Below, one piece after another: positions 11,302-21,029 of a DNA stretch of 64,000 bases. Origin of the DNA: Campylorhamphus procurvoides (taxonomy: Eukaryota > Chordata > Aves > Passeriformes > Dendrocolaptidae). The position numbers and the translations under genes are program-made. A model generated the notes under the pieces. That model did not search any database. It was not told the DNA's origin and saw only the letters and a program-made list of their open reading frames with translations. Each line of letters starts with the position of its first letter. Position 1 is the stretch's first letter. Location: the NCBI GenBank assembly GCA_013396655.1, contig WBMV01005963.1, positions 186,001-250,000 of the forward strand, given 5' to 3'.

Positions 11302-12563
11302 GGTCCCCTCCACCGGCACCACTCACACCGCACACACGCCCCGTCCGCGCCCCTCCTCGGCAGCGCCCAGGGGGCTTCTTCCTCCGCCGATACAAAGCTG
11401 CTCGGGAAATGGCAGCAGTCAAAAGCAATTTGCCTTCGTTATTTTTGTTTTCGGTTTTTTAGTTTTTTCTTTTTTTTTTTTAACGTCCTGTCTGGTGAAA
11501 AAGAATTAATTTTCATAAATACATACGGTATTTTTTTATTATTATTTTTCTTCTTTTTTTTTTCCTGGTGTGTGCGTGCGTGTGTGTGGAAGCACCGGGC
11601 TCCTGCGATCGGTGTCTGAATGAAACTACGTAAATGCATATGTCTGTACGTTGCACTGGAGGGAAAAACAGAGCACTTCTGCGAGAGCTTGGATTCAAAT
11701 GTGGTTCATCTGGTCTCCAGGATTTTCCATCTCTTTGGGGTTGTTCGCCTTCCCGGGCTGCAAGGCGGGATTTTCTGAGCTCTGACACATTTTTGGAGAT
11801 GTCTGTTAAACAGGAGTCTGGGAAAAAACATTTGAAATCGTAGAAATATTTTTTTTTTGTCCCTTTCCCGTCCCCTTGGTGACTTGAAGCATCAAAGCGG
11901 CCAGAACTTAACCTTTCAGAAGACTTGTGATGTTTGGATTTTATTGTTGCTATTTTTCTCTTAGAGGAAACTTGACAGAGGAACATATTTATAGTCCAAG
12001 TAAGTACTTTACAGAGGAAATTTAGTTTGTGTAACTTAACAAAAAAACCCAAAACCTAGTGTTGAGTTTTCTAGCATAAAGTGTGTTGGATTAACGTCCA
12101 TCCAAGGCTGCTTAGCAAATCGTGTTGAATTGCTGTTTTTACGGTGTGTATTCGTCTGCTCCTTCATGTCCATGGTAGTCCAACACCTAGGGGAAAATGC
12201 ACCTGATTCTGAGTCGGTATAATATCTTTTAAGATGTATTTCAACACCGAGGAGGAAATGGTCCTAAAGTAAATTTATAATAAGTAATAAATGTGCACCT
12301 GGAAGTAAAGTCTTTACAGCATTTAAATCCCTATTTATGACGTGCATCTCAAACCGAGGAGGAAACACTGAGAAGACAAAAGTACCTCCGAGACCCCGAG
12401 AACTCCCCCACAACAGCATGAATGAAACCGTGTCCAATACAGTAACTGGATTATAATTTTTGGTGTTATTAATTTTATTATTATTGGCTGCTTTACTTTT
12501 TTGGGTTCATCCTGCTCCTCTTCTTCCTCTCTCCCTTCCTCTTGCTGCTTCCTCTTGGGAATT
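11302..12563 (+). other. BCL2: BCL2 5' leader region (5' UTR, possibly with a leader intron)
   Basis: The sequence from about 11940 to the start codon shows blocks that match my recollection of the human BCL2 5' UTR. These are GGAAACTTGACAGAGGA at 11967, then ACAGAGGAA at 12012, a TAATAA-rich stretch near 12280, GAGGAAACACTGAGAA-like sequence near 12358, and CTGGATTATAA at 12446. This is unusually strong conservation for a UTR. Upstream, T-rich runs and a short TG/CG repeat (about 11568-11589) occupy 11440-11600. Several upstream ATGs are present, including one at 11634 opening a 69-codon ORF in a weak initiation context. TTTTTCTCTTAG ending at 11964 could be a splice acceptor of a leader intron, but I cannot confirm it. 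The transcription start is not known. Confidence 0.7.
12418..12456 (+). CDS. Short upstream ORF in the BCL2 leader (12 codons)
   Basis: The ATG at 12418-12420 opens a 12-residue ORF reading [12 protein letters not shown], with TAA at 12454-12456. It ends 107 bases before the BCL2 ATG. The start has A at -3, an adequate context. Human BCL2 has a known 11-codon upstream ORF that reduces translation of the main ORF. The human one, as I recall it, also ends G-L-stop and shares the S-N residues in the same frame, with the stop within the conserved GGATTATAA. I infer that this is the avian counterpart and that it attenuates translation. A second ATG at 12422, out of frame, gives a 7-codon ORF ending at 12445. 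Confidence 0.65.
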   Translation: MNETVSNTVTGL

Positions 12564-13145
12564 ATGGCTCATCCGGGGAGAAGAGGCTACGATAACCGGG
12601 AGATAGTGCTGAAGTACATCCACTATAAACTCTCGCAGAGGGGATACGACTGGGCTGCCGGCGAGGACCCGGCACCCTTGCCTCCAGGTCTCTCTCCTCC
12701 TGCTGCTGCTGCGGTTGCTGCTGCTGGGACTTCCTCTGATCACACTGGGCTGGTGTCTCCGCACCCCGAGCCCCCTGGCTCGGCTGCTGCTAGCCATGCA
12801 CCCCCGGCCGAGGGGCTGCGCCCCCCACCCCAGGTCGTCCACCTCGTGCTGCGCCAAGCAGGGGACGAGTTCTCCCGCCGCTACCAGAGGGACTTTGCCC
12901 AAATGTCTGGCCAGCTGCACCTGACGCCCGTCACGGCCAGGAGCCGCTTCGTGGCGGTGGTGGAGGAGCTCTTCCGAGACGGGGTTAACTGGGGCAGAAT
13001 TGTGGCCTTCTTCGAGTTCGGCGGTGTGATGTGCGTGGAGAGCGTCAACCGGGAGATGTCTCCCCTTGTAGACAGCATCGCTGCCTGGATGACTGAGTAC
13101 CTGAACCGGCACCTGCACAACTGGATCCAGGACAACGGAGGCTGG
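12564..13145 (+). CDS. BCL2: BCL2 first coding exon (apoptosis regulator Bcl-2, residues 1-194)
   Basis: This exon encodes the first 194 residues of Bcl-2, an anti-apoptotic protein of the outer mitochondrial, ER and nuclear membranes. Bcl-2 sequesters Bax/Bak and BH3-only proteins. Visible domains are: BH4 at about residues 9-30 ([20 protein letters not shown]); a Pro/Ala-rich flexible loop at about 31-90 with an Ala-Val tract at 47-54; BH3 at about 91-111, core LRQAGDEF at 96-103; BH1 at about 135-154 ([20 protein letters not shown]); and the start of BH2 (WIQDNGGW, 187-194). The exon ends at a GTACGT donor directly after the GGW codons, the same place as in mammals. The rest of BH2 and the C-terminal membrane anchor lie in the next exon, beyond the window. 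The start has A at -3 and G at +4, a strong context. The frame is open upstream to 12501 but contains no earlier ATG. Length is close to mammals (195 residues for this exon) and about 5 residues longer than my recollection of chicken. Confidence 0.98.
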
Positions 13146-13223
13146 GTACGTCCACTAGTTGCTCGCTTCTCTCCCAGCTCCGGCCCAGGGCTGGTGGGAC
13201 CCCTGGCTGGACAGTGCCCATGA
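13146..13223 (+). CDS. BCL2: Possible Bcl-2 beta-type C-terminal extension (intron read-through)
   Basis: If the donor at 13146 is not used, the reading frame continues for 25 codons, beginning VRPLV and ending AGQCP, to a TGA at 13221-13223. The product would be 219 residues and would lack the second half of BH2 and the membrane anchor. Mammals have a described Bcl-2 beta isoform formed the same way, with a different, shorter tail (10 residues as I recall). The tail here is Gly/Pro-rich and shows no conservation that I can judge. It is a potential product, not a demonstrated one. Confidence 0.4.
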   Translation, partial: VRPLVARFSPSSGPGLVGPLAGQCP

Positions 13224-13576
13224 GGTTGTGCTCGTGGTGTGGGGAGCGAAAGGTTTGCCCAGGGGGTGTCTGCGGTGGTGTGTGCGCAGACCTTTTGCCA
13301 GTTGTTGGGTTTCATCTCCTTGCAGGGTACGATGAAGTGGTTTGAGATGGGGGGAACAGCTACAGCTCAGGAGTGAAAGGGATGAGCGAGGCAATGGCTT
13401 CATCAGCCATCTCCACTTTCCTGATACTGTCTACCCTTGCCTATGGGCAGAACCAAGGCAGGTTCCTGGACAAGGCAGAGTCCTCCAGCAGGGTGGGAAG
13501 GGGCAGCAGAGCTGCCCATCCAGCTGCAGGGAGAGGCACATCGTGGTAGGTCCCAGGCGCAGGGCAGCAGGAACCA

Positions 13577-13596
13577 CGTGTGTGTGTGTGTGTGTA
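13577..13596 (+). repeat. (TG)n microsatellite, short
   Basis: About nine TG units follow CCACG in the early BCL2 intron. It accounts for the Thr-His and Cys-Val runs in the short ORFs here. Confidence 0.8.
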
Positions 13597-13599
13597 TGT

Positions 13600-16500
13600 A
13601 GGCATTCCCACCTGGTAGGCGTGAGGTGCCGGACTGGCGTGTGACCAGTACAGGATCCCAGTGTTACTGACGAACAGGGGGCCATCAGCGACAGCATCTA
13701 CAGCCATGGTGGTGACTGGAGTGGGGTTTTATGGTATAGGATATGTCTAGTGTGAAAAATCTGTCTTTGTCTTGAGATGAAACAAAGGTGCTGGGAGCTG
13801 TATCTGTGGGATTGTTCTGGAAAATGAGTATTTGTTATGATCTGAAGGCTGACTGTGTTTCTGGGGTAGAAATCATCTCTGTCCAGGGCAGGCTTCAGCA
13901 GCATCTGGAAAGCGAAGGTGTCCACTTTTGGAAAATGGACAGCTTTTGCACATATTGACAGTCAAAAGCCTGTTCTTTTTCTCTCTCCCTCTCTTTGCAA
14001 AATGATTAACAGCGTTGGAATTGGAAGGGTGTTTCCTTCTTCCCTGTATTAATTGGTATACTGGAACAAAATATGGTCCCAGCTACTTTCCCACAAACCA
14101 AACCTGTTGTGTGCATAAAGCTTATGATAATGTGTTGGAGGAAGAAATGGCAAAAGTTGTACTGAAGAAGAAACCTTACATCTGGTCTGAGAGCTTATGT
14201 AAGTCACCTGGAAATGGAGGTCACCTAGGTAGAACAACATCAATTTCAGGTCCAGTCCCCTGTGAAATACAGAGAGCTGACTCAATGCACAGCACACCTT
14301 TAAAAGGTGTGTGTAAAAGAATACAAAATACAGTATATGTTTCCCAGTTAACAAGTTTTGCAAGTCTGGTGTTTGTGAAGCATTGTCACATGAAATTTTT
14401 AGCACTGGGTCCCTTACTAAGTCAGTGTTATGCTGAATAATGTGCTGCCTTCATTGACCATCTCTGTTAAAAAATGAAGGTGCTGCCTTCCCACTGTTGA
14501 ATCCATCTGGCCAAAGGGGATACATGTCCAGGGACCCGGAGGACATCTACCTGCTGCCATAATGGAGGGAGAAAAGCCTTTGGGGCCCTTTTCTCAGGAG
14601 GAATCCAGACTGCACACCTTCCAGAGCAGCGCTGCAGATCCCTGGCTACAGGTCACATTGGAGGCAGGATTGTTCTCCTTCTCTGCTCTGCTTCTACCAA
14701 GAAGAAAAAAATTCAAGGTTCATGGGGCCAGAAGGGGGAGCAAAAATGTGTGTGTGTGCATGTTTGTGTCTGTGCATTTATTTACATATGTACATATGTA
14801 TATACAAATATGCACACGTACACAGGCACACACATGTCTATGCACGCACATAAAACAACTGCAGCATTTAGTGGTTGGGACCAGACTTGGGAGTGGGAGG
14901 TCTATCCCCTCATTCCCCATTTCATGGATGACTAAAGATGTTTTGTTGGTGTTGCATGGGGGTTTTTTTTCACAAAAGAGATAAACCCAAACTGCAAACA
15001 GTTCAGGCTTTTGTAGGACTTGGCTGGTTAAAGCATGAGCAGCTAAAGGGTTAGGGATTTTGTGATTGCACTTCTGGGCTGGGATGCCTGACTTGTGCGT
15101 AAGTCCCTCCTCAGGCTGGGAGCCCGTTTGCTGAGCTGGGGCCCTCAGTTCACTCCAGAGCCAGTGAAGTCATTCTGTTGATTCCAGTGAGCTTTGGATC
15201 AAATCGTAAGCATGCTGGAGATGTACTGTCCTGTGGGTGTATTGTGCAAAGAGAGACATAAGTAACGAATAAAACTGTGAATGTGAAAAGACAGGTGTTA
15301 CCAGGCGTGATTGGCCAGAGGAGGTGAGTGCTGGAGCTGTTTCTCGACAATTAGAAATACAAGAAACTCAGACTGTAAACAATGACTGTCTTTAAAAGAA
15401 AAGGACACTTCTTATCAATAGCCATTTAGTTCTTTATTGAGGTTTCCTATCAACAAAAGCTCCAGAATTTGGATGCACGTGATGCCATTTACTGTCCCGT
15501 GTTATTTGTAATGTACACATGGGAGAAGATGTGCAAAATTGTAGTTGAAGGTGGCTTTTGTCTCTCTGTCTGGTGCATGGCTGGTGCTTTGATCCATGGG
15601 ATTGTATTAAACACAGGCAAAGCCTTCTAGCTGGTTACAAAGAGCAAAAGACTAACATGAAGTTGCGAACACAGCTTTTGGGGTCATCTCTTTACGCAGA
15701 AATCAAGGATGACATAGGGCCGTGGATTTTTCTTGTTTTACTTCTTTTGATTTTCAGGATCTGTCAGTGTAAAAGGATGCTTTAGTATATGCACTCAGTC
15801 TGGAACTTGCCTGTTGCAACATGCCCCATGTAAGAACCTCGTTAAAGCCTCATAAATGGCTCTTCTGAATTAGCCTTGTAGGTGGTGATGCTTGGTAGGA
15901 CTCAGCACGGCTGCCTGCAAGATCTCCCTGTCGCACAGGTTGCTACAACAACCGAGGAGCTCTGGCTGCTGCAGCCTTCTCCTCCTTTATGTTGTGGCTC
16001 CCTGGTATGTTGTGGAGTGGTAAGTTTATTAGAGGCTGCATACGCTATAGAGGAGAGGATCAGAGTTAGTCATGAGCGTATGTTACGCAGTGCTAAGTCA
16101 GACAGCACCTGCCTAATATCTGTTGTATGAGCCTACATCTTAGATTCAGGTCTGAAGTTTGCTGGACATGTTTTTCTTATTTATCTGTTTGGTTTGAATC
16201 GGTTGTGTGAGTTGGCAGTGTGTTTTCAGGATTTGAATTCTTTAGATTGCAAGGGAAAGGAAGGAAGGAAGCATACTGAAGGGCAGGTTGGAGGGGGAAT
16301 AGAGCTGGTGGAGCATAAATTTTAAGCACTAGACATTACTGATAATGGTGTCTGGGGATTGCTAAGACCCTTACAACACATGGCATCATGGGTTTGTTCG
16401 AAATTTAGAAATAGCAACAGATGGGGACTGCGTGGAATCTGTATTATTAGCTTGTGGTTCTGGTGGCAAATAAATGCCGCTTTCAAAGATTTTCACTTAG

Positions 16501-19500
16501 GCCAGGATACCGCAATACTGTACTTTGGCCTGATAACATCTTCATTGTATTGCAGAAGAAATAGGAGGAGAACCAGCTCATCTCTGCAATTTTGTGGTAC
16601 TTGGTGTAATGTATGCTTTCTGATTAACAACTTAATGGCTTTTGATTTTCAGAGCTGCAGAAGGAGTGGCTTGGCAGTGGGCTGTTGCACTTGGCAACTT
16701 TTGACATTGACATAGGGAACACTGAAGTGATGCAGTCGGTGTGGGGGGAAATAACTGTGTTTGTCTTGCAGTGATGGGTTCCCTCATTGGGCATGCAACC
16801 TAACAGACGTGGGAGCCATGCTTAGCTCTGGGCCCTTCTAGTCCAACATATGGCTTGTTCCCTGAGCTGTTCAAGAGAAAATGAGTGTGAGAACTACAGA
16901 AGGAGACACAGGCACCATCATGTTTACATAGACAAGTACACTTTTAATGTAAAGAATGAAGAAGCCGAGGTGAGAGAAGTAGCATTGTGTTGAAAATTCA
17001 GCCAAGAACATACAGTTTTAAATGACAATATTTGCATGTGCATTTGAACCTGGAATGCAACAGTCATGTGTTTTCATCTGATTCTGTTCTTTTATTGTGG
17101 TTCTTTGTTCTATTCAAGAGTTAAGGCCTGATACAGAGAAGGATTTAGATGCCTGAAGTGGACCTTGGGTGGAACATAAGTGCTTAAACCGTCTGGGTGC
17201 CTGCCTAGCCAGAATGGTGACAGAAGTCCCTGGCTTCTCACTGTTCTTCACCCAAGCTAGTCAGAAGAGGGGAGCCACTCACCATTCCCAAGAACCATCG
17301 TGTCCCAAAGCTGTCAGGCACCCTCTGGCCCAGCTGCTCTCACTCAGGTGCCATCCTAGCATGCATATGAGGAGATGCCCTCACTTTTCCTGGTGGCTCC
17401 TTAGTTAAGGTGTCTCCTGAGTTTGGCTGACAAAACTTTCTTCAGCCTGGCAGGGGAGTGTACACCTGCATCTCCAGCACCTCAGGAGGTTTCATCTACC
17501 AGATGGCTGCTGGCTTTCCCGAGGTGTCCTCCCCTTTGGCAACAGGGCTCCTCCTCCTTCTGCAGAGGCGAGATTTCATGTGGTGGAGGAGCAAGAGCTG
17601 GGGTGTCTTAATTCCTGCAAAATGATGTGTTTTCTCAGGTGGCTGTCTACAGCCAAGTGAATAAATGCTTTCTCCTGAGTTGACTGTCCTCATCACTGAG
17701 CTTCCTTTTTTTTTTTTTTTGTGCCTAGTAAATCATTACCTTTCTTTGCTTGGTGGCATGCCTTTGGAGGGTTGTCCATGCCCTGTAGTGGTCCATGGCC
17801 CTCTCAAGAAGGTGAGGGATGGCAGATGCATCTGCCTCTAGGTCAGAGCTAGGTGCAGTGGATATCAGTGTGCCACAGGACCCTTCCTGAGTTCACATGT
17901 GGGCCAGTGACACAAATCTCATCCCTTTTGGGCTCTGGAGCTGCTTTCCTAGCAGCTCTGCCAGGCACCCATTTGCACAGCATGTTGCTTCTTGTGCAAG
18001 TTGCAAGCCAAAGCCTCTTGCTCGTTCAGTGAGGGACTTCACCTTGCCTGGAGAGCGATGCCATGAGCTGCAGCAGAGGCGCTTTGACTCTCTTTACGTG
18101 CGACGTGTGGCCTTGTAACGACTCAATCCCCAGTGGGGCTAACCCCAAGTCACTGTTTGACTGGTGAAAGGAAGCTATCTGAAATCCACTCTGTTAAATA
18201 AATGAATTGGCAGTTTCAAGTGTTGCACCTTCTAGGTCCTTTGCCAGTTTTTGTGGCTTTGTGGGTTTATAATCGAATTCTCAAAATATTATCAAAATAT
18301 TTTTCTTTTTGCTGTCACTGAAAAGCAAGAAATTCATTGTGTGGAGGATCTGTGCTGAAGTAAGGAGGAGAAGAGCTAGGGCAGAAAGAGAAAATGATTG
18401 TGGTTCTCTAGTCCTTTTCATTTATAATAGCTTTCTCTGTAACTTGCAACAGCGTTAGGCTGCATATTTTCTCAGAAGTCTGGCCTTTTTTTCTAAAAAA
18501 ATAAAAAAAAATATATTGACTGTGACCTTTAAAATTTCAGAACCAGGGGTCTCACTTGTGGAGATGATGTCATTTGCCTTGATCTTGCAAAGAACTGTAA
18601 CGTTCAAACAGCAATCCTATTAAAAAGTTTTACTTTACTTTCAGTATTGAGAAAGAAGTTTGTTCTGTGCCTGCACTAACACAGGCCCCTCTCAAGCTGC
18701 TGTGTTAGCTCTGCTGGGCAGTAAGGAGCTTAGTTTTTTGAGTATGTAGCTTGAAATTCAGAGCCGGTAATCCACGAAGAAAATCCAGTTGAATTTCTCT
18801 GCCGAGGCACAAGCGTTTCTCCGATGGCAAAGCATGGCTCTAGCAGGAGAATCACAAGACCTATGCAATGATGTGTGAAATTGCATGTGGAGCAGAAGCA
18901 TTTTCCCAGCAGCCACATCCCAGGGCCGGGGCTTCCTAAGGCAGCACGGGAACTTTGTACAGCATTGCCAGCAAACATTAAGCCCCTGTGCTCCATATAG
19001 GCATTCCTTGATGAGAGGGTCATCTTTCAGTGGGTTGGACCTGGGATGGTGGTGGGAAGTGGATGGAGAAGCAGGAGTGGCTCTCAGGTATTGCTGTGAA
19101 ACCCCTGCTCTGGTTTTGGTGCTGTGTGATGGTTTGTGCCTGGTGTGTGGAAAGCCAGCTTTGTGCTCTGCTGTTGCCACCAAGGGATGCTGGGCAGGGT
19201 GCTCAGGGCAAGAATGGCTGAAGTGGTGTCTCTCTGCATGCTAATGCCAGCTGCCGGTAAAACTGCTGTGTCCCTGTCTCCCACCTTGCTCTGCAGCTTC
19301 CTCACCCATCTAGTCTGAAGCCTTTTAGCACCGTGGTCCTACCCCAGGGCTGCTGGTAAGGCGGTGGCCTGGGGTCTGGGTAGCCCCAAAGTGGGTCACC
19401 AGCCTGGGCAGCGGAGGAGCTGTCACTAAAATACAGTGCAAAAGGTCTGATTGAATATTGACTCTCCTGTAGCCAAGAGAATTTTTACTTTTCGGCTGTT

Positions 19501-20967
19501 TCATTTCCATCCCTTTTGGTGACCAGGGTTGTGGTGAGGGGTGCTAGTTCTTTGCTTCTTTTCTCTTTCTGCTTCATGGTGTGCTGGCAGTCCCCAGCTT
19601 TCTGACTGTCCCTTTCCATCACTGCTGGGCACTGGGTGCCAGCCAGGCTTCTGGGTGCTGCCACATGGCCACTGGGCACCGTGCGTGCCAGGTCTGGCCC
19701 TTCCCACCACCATCCCTGTTTTATTTTCCTTCACACCCTTGGAAGGGTGGAGCCCGGTTTGGTTTGTTGGGTTTTTAAAAATAATTTATTTATAAGCACC
19801 TCGTGGCTGCTCTCCTGCTGATTTAGTCATAATAATAGCAACATTTGTTATCCAGTGGCAGCAAAATACTGATTATTTCTGAGGGCTGTACTGGCCTGTT
19901 TTATTTTCCATTTCATATATAATAATAGGATGGATGAAGGTGTGCGGTGCCATAAATCTTCTCTTCCGCAGCAGGATAACATCCAGGCCTTCTTGGCAAA
20001 CATGAATGCTGATGACAGACTTGAGGGATTTTTATTTTACTCTGACTTTCAGTCTCATTAACAATCTGATGGCTTTTTTTTTTCCCCTTTTTTTTTTTTG
20101 GCTCCCAAAAGACTATGAAACTGGATAACTTTTCCAAATGCATCTAAAAGTTTGGAATTTACTTTCTGTTATTTTTATCTTAATGCTAGTTTGCTGTCAT
20201 AGTTATTGTATATTGATAGACTTTACTAAATTCCCCCTTGCTAAGTTCCTTGTGGGTTTCTAGATTTTACAGTTAATGAGTAAGAAAACAAATCTGATAT
20301 TAGAAAGTGTTGCCATTGACTTCAATAAGAACAGGAAGAAGCACTTAATTGGACAATTGTAGTTATGTTTACTTTGTATATGTGGCAAGAAAAATAAGAT
20401 CAAATGAAAAAGCCACAGATTTTCGGCTAACAGAGAAAAACAGCCTTTTCTTCAACACATGATTAACCTTTGGGAGCTGTTTTCATGGGAGAGCTGTGAG
20501 GAGAAGTACTCAGTTGCAGTCAGGAAAGGTTAGGTACTCTTAAGGAAAACATCTATGATTGTGTTTGAATCAAATTGTTTGAAAGGGCACTCATACACCT
20601 TGGGGTAAATTTAACATCAGCTGCTGAACTTAGATCACCAAGTGCTGAGGGTAAACCTTTCTCCAGGTAATGCCATTTCAAAATTATCTGTTCCACTGCT
20701 TCTCCCCCAGAGCACCTGGTGCTGGTTGGTGTCTGGGGATCTAGGATGCCAGTTTCATCCATCTAGGGAAAACCCCTTGTTCCTGCATATGTTTTGTAAA
20801 GATAGTGGTAAATCCACTTGCTGTATTTCTAAGAGCATCCACAACACTGAATTTACTCCTGTGCTGACTGGAGATCTGTTATGAATTGCCACACAAGTAC
20901 CAGACTTCGCATTTAAAGTTGGAAGCCCATCCTCAAAGTTCTGTGAAAAGAAGCAGATTCTGGGTTA
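13600..20967. other. BCL2 intron segment, no gene seen
   Basis: This is mostly unique sequence. It contains a TG/CA alternating block (14747-14850), a T15 run (17706-17720), an A-rich run near 18495-18512 and a T10-C4-T12 tract (20074-20099). ORFs of up to 141 codons (for example at 14015-14440) show no domain or motif that I recognise and no splice structure. The stretch around 19770-19930 is AT-rich with complex sequence and could be a conserved non-coding element; this is untested. Confidence 0.6.
14747..14850. repeat. Alternating purine-pyrimidine block (TG-rich half, TA core, CA-rich half)
   Basis: The left part is TG-rich, the middle is an ACATATGTACATATGTATAT core, and the right part is CA-rich. 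The whole forms an imperfect inverted repeat about 100 bases long. It could be a decayed (TG)n/(CA)n microsatellite or a hairpin- or Z-DNA-prone site. Confidence 0.6.
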
Positions 20968-21022
20968 ATGGTTGGACTCGGTGACCTTGAAGGACTTTTC
21001 CAACTTAAATGATTCCATGATG
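20968..21022 (+). mobile_element. CR1 LINE 3' tail fragment
   Basis: The sequence starts ATGGTTGGACTCGGTGACC and ends AAATGATTCCATGATG. It matches the typical 3' end of avian CR1 elements (GGTTGGACT, then CTT...AAGG...TTCCAAC, then a degenerate ATTCTATGA-type terminal repeat). It is a severely 5'-truncated copy of about 55 bases, in the same orientation as BCL2. Confidence 0.8.
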
Positions 21023-21029
21023 GTATGGT

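Larger units (their letters stand above)
10725..11400 (+). promoter_or_regulatory. BCL2: Probable main BCL2 CpG-rich promoter region (interrupted by gap)
   Basis: The sequence on both sides of the assembly gap is GC- and CpG-rich, for example at 10738-10858 and 11302-11390. It begins about 1.8 kb and ends about 1.2 kb before the BCL2 start codon. In mammals the main BCL2 promoter, P1, is a TATA-less GC-rich region roughly 1.4 kb upstream of the start codon, so the position fits. The core is hidden in the N run, so no transcription start site can be assigned. Confidence 0.55.

Noticed and set aside
10657..11509. Several ORFs of 144-255 codons spanning the gap
   Set aside because: Most of their length is undetermined residues from the N run; the frames are artefacts.
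11634..11843. 69-codon ORF in the BCL2 leader
   Set aside because: It starts with an ATG in a weak context (T at -3), and I know of no homologue. It may be a leader ORF, but I cannot support it as a gene.
12501..12563. Possible N-terminal extension of Bcl-2 from an upstream in-frame start
   Set aside because: The open frame begins at a TTG with no ATG before 12564. The ATG at 12564 has a strong context and matches the known Bcl-2 N-terminus.
12507..13118. 203-codon ORF on the minus strand across the BCL2 exon
   Set aside because: It is the antisense shadow of a GC-rich coding exon. The protein has no recognisable domain, and the sense frame is clearly Bcl-2.
14015..14440. 141-codon ORF in the BCL2 intron
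   Set aside because: There is no recognisable domain or motif and no splice context. The opposite strand is also open over much of the interval, suggesting chance.
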